Source: Nilaparvata lugens
Lineage: Eukaryota; Arthropoda; Insecta; Hemiptera; Delphacidae
Assembly: GCF_014356525.2 (NCBI RefSeq)
Contig: NC_052505.1
Location: 22,837,432-22,901,431, forward strand
Length of the DNA stretch: 64,000 nucleotides
Reading direction: 5' to 3'
Shown in pieces: positions 59,246 through 64,000 of the stretch. Each line of letters starts with the position of its first letter. Within the stretch, counting starts at the first letter, position 1. The notes under the pieces are model-generated. The model was not told where the DNA came from and made no database searches. It saw nothing but the letters and a program-made list of their open reading frames with translations. Made by a program: the position numbers and the translations under genes.

Positions 59246-61886
59246 GAGTTTTCGATTCGTGGTCTATGTTGCTATTGGCAACACTGTTGTGTCATCCACC
59301 TCCAGATTTCCTGGCTTTGTTATCCTCAATAACGATTTAAAGTCAGTTTGGTTAACATTATTGCGACTGTTCCTGGAACTTCCAATCAACTGATTTCTGG
59401 GTTACTCGGATCAAGCTCCTGTCCAAGGAGCTATGGGCCACCGATTGCCGTAGTTTGATTGACGGTTTACAACTTGATATGTTTCAATATCAGTATGGCC
59501 TTGGTTCAGTAATTTAGGAGGAAGACGCAGGGAAGGAAAAGGAGCCTATTTTTGAAGTGAGAAAAAGAAGGTTTAGTTGAATGAGATGTGTTGCGGTAAT
59601 ATGTGTTTGAGATGGAATTCGAAAAAGAACGAAAAAGAAAGAATAAGTTTGAATCGAAATTTTAACTACAATTTGATTTATTCAAACAGCAGAAACAATT
59701 AAAAATTCATATTATCGTGTGATGGTTGAAAGTGCCTTTGAAATATCAATGAAGGATCTTCATAGTTAGCAGTAGGTCTTGTATACGGATGATAGTGGTC
59801 ATATGTATATAGTAATGACGATAATCGTCATTTAAGATGAGAGGCTTTGTTGCAAAGTGGACAAGTACAGGAAAACTAAAAAATATTCGCTTACAAACAA
59901 CTAAATACTTCCATTCCAAAAGGCTGAATTTAGTTGCAAAAAAACTACGAATCTCAAACAAATCAAACCAGATTTTCCATTCAATCATTTGGCAACCAGC
60001 TTCGGCAAGCTTCATAAACGTTTCAGACTTATAACTTGTCCAAAACCAGCTTAATGACAGCCGTTCAATTCACATCAGCGACTCGTCGGTCCCATCCAGC
60101 ACTTGGAAAACTGCCTCAATTAGCACTCACAGAAGAGATTTCGAATAATTTCCAACTCAACTGAGAGATATTTAATCTAGAATTTCGAGCCCGGCTCACT
60201 TTATTCGATCCGGGCTGAGTATGCGAGTAAATGAAGAGCATAAAGCTTCTCTATTTCTCTCCAAGTGCCATTCGTTTGAGGCAGAGAAAGCCGTTAAGAA
60301 CGGAATGACTCCCGAACGTCTGCTGTTATGCGATCGTTTACGACTGCAGCGCGGTCCAAATTTTTCGCCGATCGGATTTCGATGTCTAGGCGGCTCCCTA
60401 ACAGCTGCCAACTAACCTCATTTCCAATCAACCCGCAACTGACTAGATAGCAGCCCAGTCGGTCGCTCGTTTTAAGGTGGATTATACTTTGCTGAACATT
60501 AGGCATCCGCTAATAATAAATTTTTTTAATGAGTTTTCTAAGCTACTTCTGAGCTATACTAGCAATTCTATTACGCTTTCAAAATTATATGTGCTGTACC
60601 TGGGTGGTCGACCAGTAGTTACAGTCCATGGATTTCACAGATTACATAAATCTCTATGACAAGCTTGAGAATAATGTGAATTACAGATAGAACAAAGAAT
60701 GTCAGAATGGATATCAAACCCATGATCTGTAACAGCCACCGGACACTAAGTTGAAATAGAGTTTCAGGTGATGAATTGATGAAAAGGCAACTATAAGTTT
60801 TGGACTCCTGACATAATATGGGCTCTTCACATATTATAATGTGATTATTGATGATAATAATAATAACTAAATTTCCAATAGTCAAACTATTGGATTTTTG
60901 GGAGTGATTTTGTGACATTGGTTGAAAATGTTGATGATAGTATTGAAGGGGGTTTATTGAATTTGGTTTAAGAATTGGTATGCCTTTCAAAATCAATCAG
61001 GACCTGGTGTTTTTCTTTTTTTGCAGAAGATTTTGTTGCTGATGTTTTGAGAAATGGTTATCAAATCTGTTTATATTCTAATCGAATACATCAGATAAAC
61101 GCGACACAGTTTGGTTGCAATAATTATTAATTATGTTAGCCAAAAGAAATCTAATCATTAGTACATGATGTGTGTAGAAGAGAATTGATCTATACTATAA
61201 TGTAAAGGAAGGAATAATCATATGCATGTACGGGATATGAAATACATGTTTGACGCATCATCATGTCTGAACTACTGAGCTGATTAACTTGAAATTTTCA
61301 ATAAAGATTTCTAATTTATCAAGGATGGTTATAGACCTTTTCTCATTTTTATGAATCGGTTAGTTACAATTAAAAAAAAAATTTTTTTCTAATTCGTGAT
61401 ACACAGTTTACGTAAGATCAAATTAAATCAAATAGTTTATCTTGAAAATTATCACAGTTGTTGATAATAAGCATGGAACTATATAATATAAGACCTAATC
61501 CAATCTATTTTTACTGTAAACATACGCTTGCGGAGCACGGGTAACACTTATAAACTGATCAATGGAATTCCACTGAAATTGATATCAAGTAGAACAAGAT
61601 TATAAAGAAATTAATTAAATATGAAATAGATCATTAATTTTTGAAAAAAAACTCAAGTGCAAATGGAACTCAGGAAAGTGAGATTCAAGTTTCAAAGTCG
61701 GTGTAAAATATGAGATAACACTGTTGTCACTTTTACTTTTCCACTGTCTTTCATAATGAATAGAATATCTTATCAAACATTGATTGTTGATTCTTGTTGA
61801 CAATGATCAATAATTTCGATTGGTCCTAGAATGTTGCGTAGAGATATTTTATAATGTTGTAACATTCGAAATCAACTTCTCAAGAT
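59246..61886. other. Non-coding stretch
   Basis: No gene recognised. A less AT-rich block at about 60180-60470 has open frames on both strands without known motifs; it may be conserved non-coding DNA. The rest is AT-rich. Confidence 0.45.
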
Positions 61887-62046
61887 ACTTTTTGCTACTG
61901 AAAAGAACGACTAGTAGTCAGATTTATCACCCAACCTGACAACCTGATGGCGGACCTGCCGAAAGATTTCGTTGTCACAGTGAGAGATAAATTCATTTTT
62001 TTGTGAAAAATCTGACTGCTAGTCGTTCTTTTTTATAGCAAAAAGT
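61887..62046. mobile_element. MITE-like element, 160 bp, ~39-bp inverted ends
   Basis: The ends at 61887-61925 and 62008-62046 are inverse with a few mismatches, sharing actttttgct, agaacgacta and agtcagattt. The core 'ggcggacctgccgaaagat' is GC-richer. No clear target duplication. Confidence 0.75.
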
Positions 62047-62490
62047 TATTTAATAATAAGCAGTTCGTGATGGGAAAAAACATTAAAGAATTCTCAAGAT
62101 AGTTCAATAAATGAGTGGTTGTGACCATAGAAAACGTTTCTTCCAAAATATGAATATATATATTGCTTGATAATTCTATTGATGAATTGCTCTCCTTGGA
62201 GATACTCAACCACTTCTGCCCTAAAAATAGAAAATAATCACCAGAGGCGAAATCACAATGTATAATGACGAAGCTAATAATTGGGAAGCGACTTGGAATT
62301 TTCTCTTTCCTATCCAACTTATATTCTCGTGCCAAGGGAACGAGCAAACAAAGTGGAAACCACGAGCAGCATCGCTTATTATCAAGTAATACAAGGAACG
62401 ACCTTCAGTACAGCTTATTATCAGTTCGTATCTATCCTCGCTCATAGAATCTACAGAAAATAGCAGATGACACGAGAATATAGGTCGGTG
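62047..62490. other. Non-coding stretch
   Basis: Nothing recognisable. Confidence 0.45.
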
Positions 62491-62497
62491 AGAGAGT

Positions 62498-62557
62498 TGA
62501 CGAGGAGGAGGAAGAGGTGGAGGAGGAGGAAGAGGAGGAGGAGGAGGTGGAGGATAG
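62498..62557 (+). repeat. (GGA)n-type purine repeat
   Basis: GGA/GAA/GGT triplets over about 60 bp; the minus strand would encode a proline run. Confidence 0.9.
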
Positions 62558-62869
62558 GCCAATGGTAGGACCACATCTTATTTCCCACTATAAACGACCA
62601 GAGCCGGCTTTTGATAAGTCCAGTCTATTCAGTGCTATACTCCTTGATGGAAAGCAAAATTGAAAAGGAAGTTACGAAGAAGGTCTCTGGAAGATGAAGG
62701 AAGATGGAAGGAGAGGAGGTGAAAGAGGCAGAAGGAAAAGAGGTCGGTGCACTGCTAAATGCAGATCTATGTCCGATGGCGAGTGGCGAGAACGAACGAC
62801 GCTAAAGAGAATGGAGGAGAACTTTTTATTTGATTTGTCCTTTAGATTTAGGGCGAGTTTCCACTGGTT

Positions 62870-63180
62870 CATTCACGCTCTTCCCTCCATTTCCCCCCTT
62901 CCAATCCCCTCTCCCTCTAACACAGTACCTTCCCTATCCTATCATTCTAGCATTCTTCATCACACCATTTCTCTTTCATACTTCTCTCTCACATTACCCC
63001 TTTCCGTCCTTTTTCTTCACAATACTATCCTTCAAACATTTTTCCCTCAATGGCTATTCACACTCTACTCTCTTGTTCACTTCAAACCTCTCTCTCGTCT
63101 CCATGTTGGTCTTACAATTCACCTAGACATCTCCCGTTCTCTCACAGTTCTACTCTTGTTCTGTTCTCACCCTTATCGAT
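62870..63180 (+). repeat. Pyrimidine-rich tract
   Basis: C/T-rich on the + strand, preceded by purine-rich sequence at 62670-62830. The open frame 62694-63188 spans both and is compositional. Confidence 0.7.
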
Positions 63181-64000
63181 ACTTATGAAAGGCAGGTTTG
63201 TACCCTACATATTACCGTATGTGTCCAAACACATATTGCCGAAGAGTGCTACAATCTCAACTCTCTAGACTCGAACAATCAATCAATCAGTGGCTGAAAA
63301 GTTTTCAACGCATGTCCAAGTCGTTTACTTGTTGTTACTGGGACAGAACTCTTTTTCAGTAGAGAAAGCTTGGTGATAAATTCACCATGGATTCAACTTG
63401 TGAATACTTCTCTACTAGAGCGAGAAGAACTGTATTCACGTTCGATGGTCACTCGTTTACTGGTTTACTTGTTTAGCTGTTATGTCTACTGGAGATTCCA
63501 GAAGTCTATAAGTGGAAAATATTTGTGTATCAAAATATTTTGAAAGAAGAAGCTGCTGAACTCCCAAACAAATAGAGAAATGTAATCGTGAAAAATTTCA
63601 AGGAAACGTTGAATCCAAACAATACACAATGATCGTAATGCCTGGTGATGGGAATGATTTGTCGAGGCAGTGCTATTTCTCAAGCATAAATTCACAAATT
63701 CAATGTAGAATTGCCAAAGTAGTGATAATAAAACTTATTTGTTCCAGTGGGTACTCACTTCTAGTTTACAGTACATTCACGATTGTGATAAAAGTTTGAT
63801 TCGCTAGCATATCGAAGTGACGATTTCTAGAAAACTATAAGACAAATGTTTGGTTTTATGCATGATAAACATGTATTATGAATGCTCTATACTATTATTA
63901 ATATCATACTAGTACCTTCTTCGATAAGTTAAAGGCTGGGGTGAGACTTAACAAGCATGGAGCTTGAGCACGAATTGAAACATACAACATAAGCAACACG
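63181..64000. other. Non-coding stretch to the window end
   Basis: No recognisable gene, RNA or transposon. Confidence 0.5.

Noticed and set aside
62221..62574. Proline-rich 117-codon minus-strand frame
   Set aside because: Its proline run comes from the GGA repeat and the rest has no resemblance to a known family.
1..64000. CRISPR arrays, bacterial operons, origins or riboswitches
   Set aside because: The spliced immunoglobulin exon, LINEs, SINE and microsatellites show eukaryotic nuclear DNA; no direct-repeat/spacer array of CRISPR type is present.

Overview
This window looks like AT-rich, repeat-dense insect nuclear DNA. It is most consistent with one or two very large introns of a neuronal immunoglobulin-superfamily gene. 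The only host protein-coding exon I can support is at 45232-45393 on the minus strand. It is a 54-codon exon of the Dpr (defective proboscis extension response) family, with the conserved VSW and DNGTYEC immunoglobulin motifs and splice signals on both sides. No other Dpr exon is recognisable, so its introns probably run about 18.6 kb or more towards the right edge and 45 kb or more towards the left edge. The Dpr exon shows the host is an insect. Several dispersed repeats (the terminal inverted repeats that begin GCGTACAGA, and the element with an internal CA run) look to me like planthopper (Delphacidae) repeats, but that is recollection and I could not search.

Almost everything else is transposable-element sequence, mostly broken. 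From left to right: part of a dispersed repeat (1-355, second copy at 24293-24645). Then a Tc1/mariner-type element with intact terminal inverted repeats and TA flanks (2541-4593), interrupted by a 5'-truncated RTE-like LINE and carrying an internally duplicated segment of about 192 bp. Then a large element with a 160-bp internal array and a CA microsatellite (7803-9085), pyrimidine tracts, a GC-rich island (9961-10250), several small inverted-repeat elements, and a 5'-truncated CR1/jockey-like LINE on the minus strand (16870-18613). That LINE abuts a DUF7869-like DNA-transposon remnant which has been tandemly duplicated as a unit of about 2.6 kb (18701-21308 and 21309-23921).

The middle (25-37 kb) is mostly unannotatable AT-rich DNA with a 323-bp MITE, an AAT microsatellite and palindromes. 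From 37.7 kb there are two tail-to-tail LINE 3' ends, a compact foldback MITE (40811-41017), an 84-bp minisatellite, a tRNA-derived SINE whose insertion ends within 30 bp of the Dpr splice donor, and a near full-length LINE with a perfect 13-bp target-site duplication (47082-50355, minus strand). Further right are another LINE 3' end, a long GAA tract, a composite inverted-repeat element with a CA tract of about 280 bp, a possible Ty3/gypsy LTR fragment, and more AT-rich DNA.

There is no operon-like organisation and no evidence of a multi-gene functional system. The most informative observations are structural: the long flanking duplication around a LINE insertion, the tandem duplication whose copies differ mainly by one-base indels (a possible assembly artefact), the SINE beside a splice donor, and inverted-repeat families shared between distant elements.
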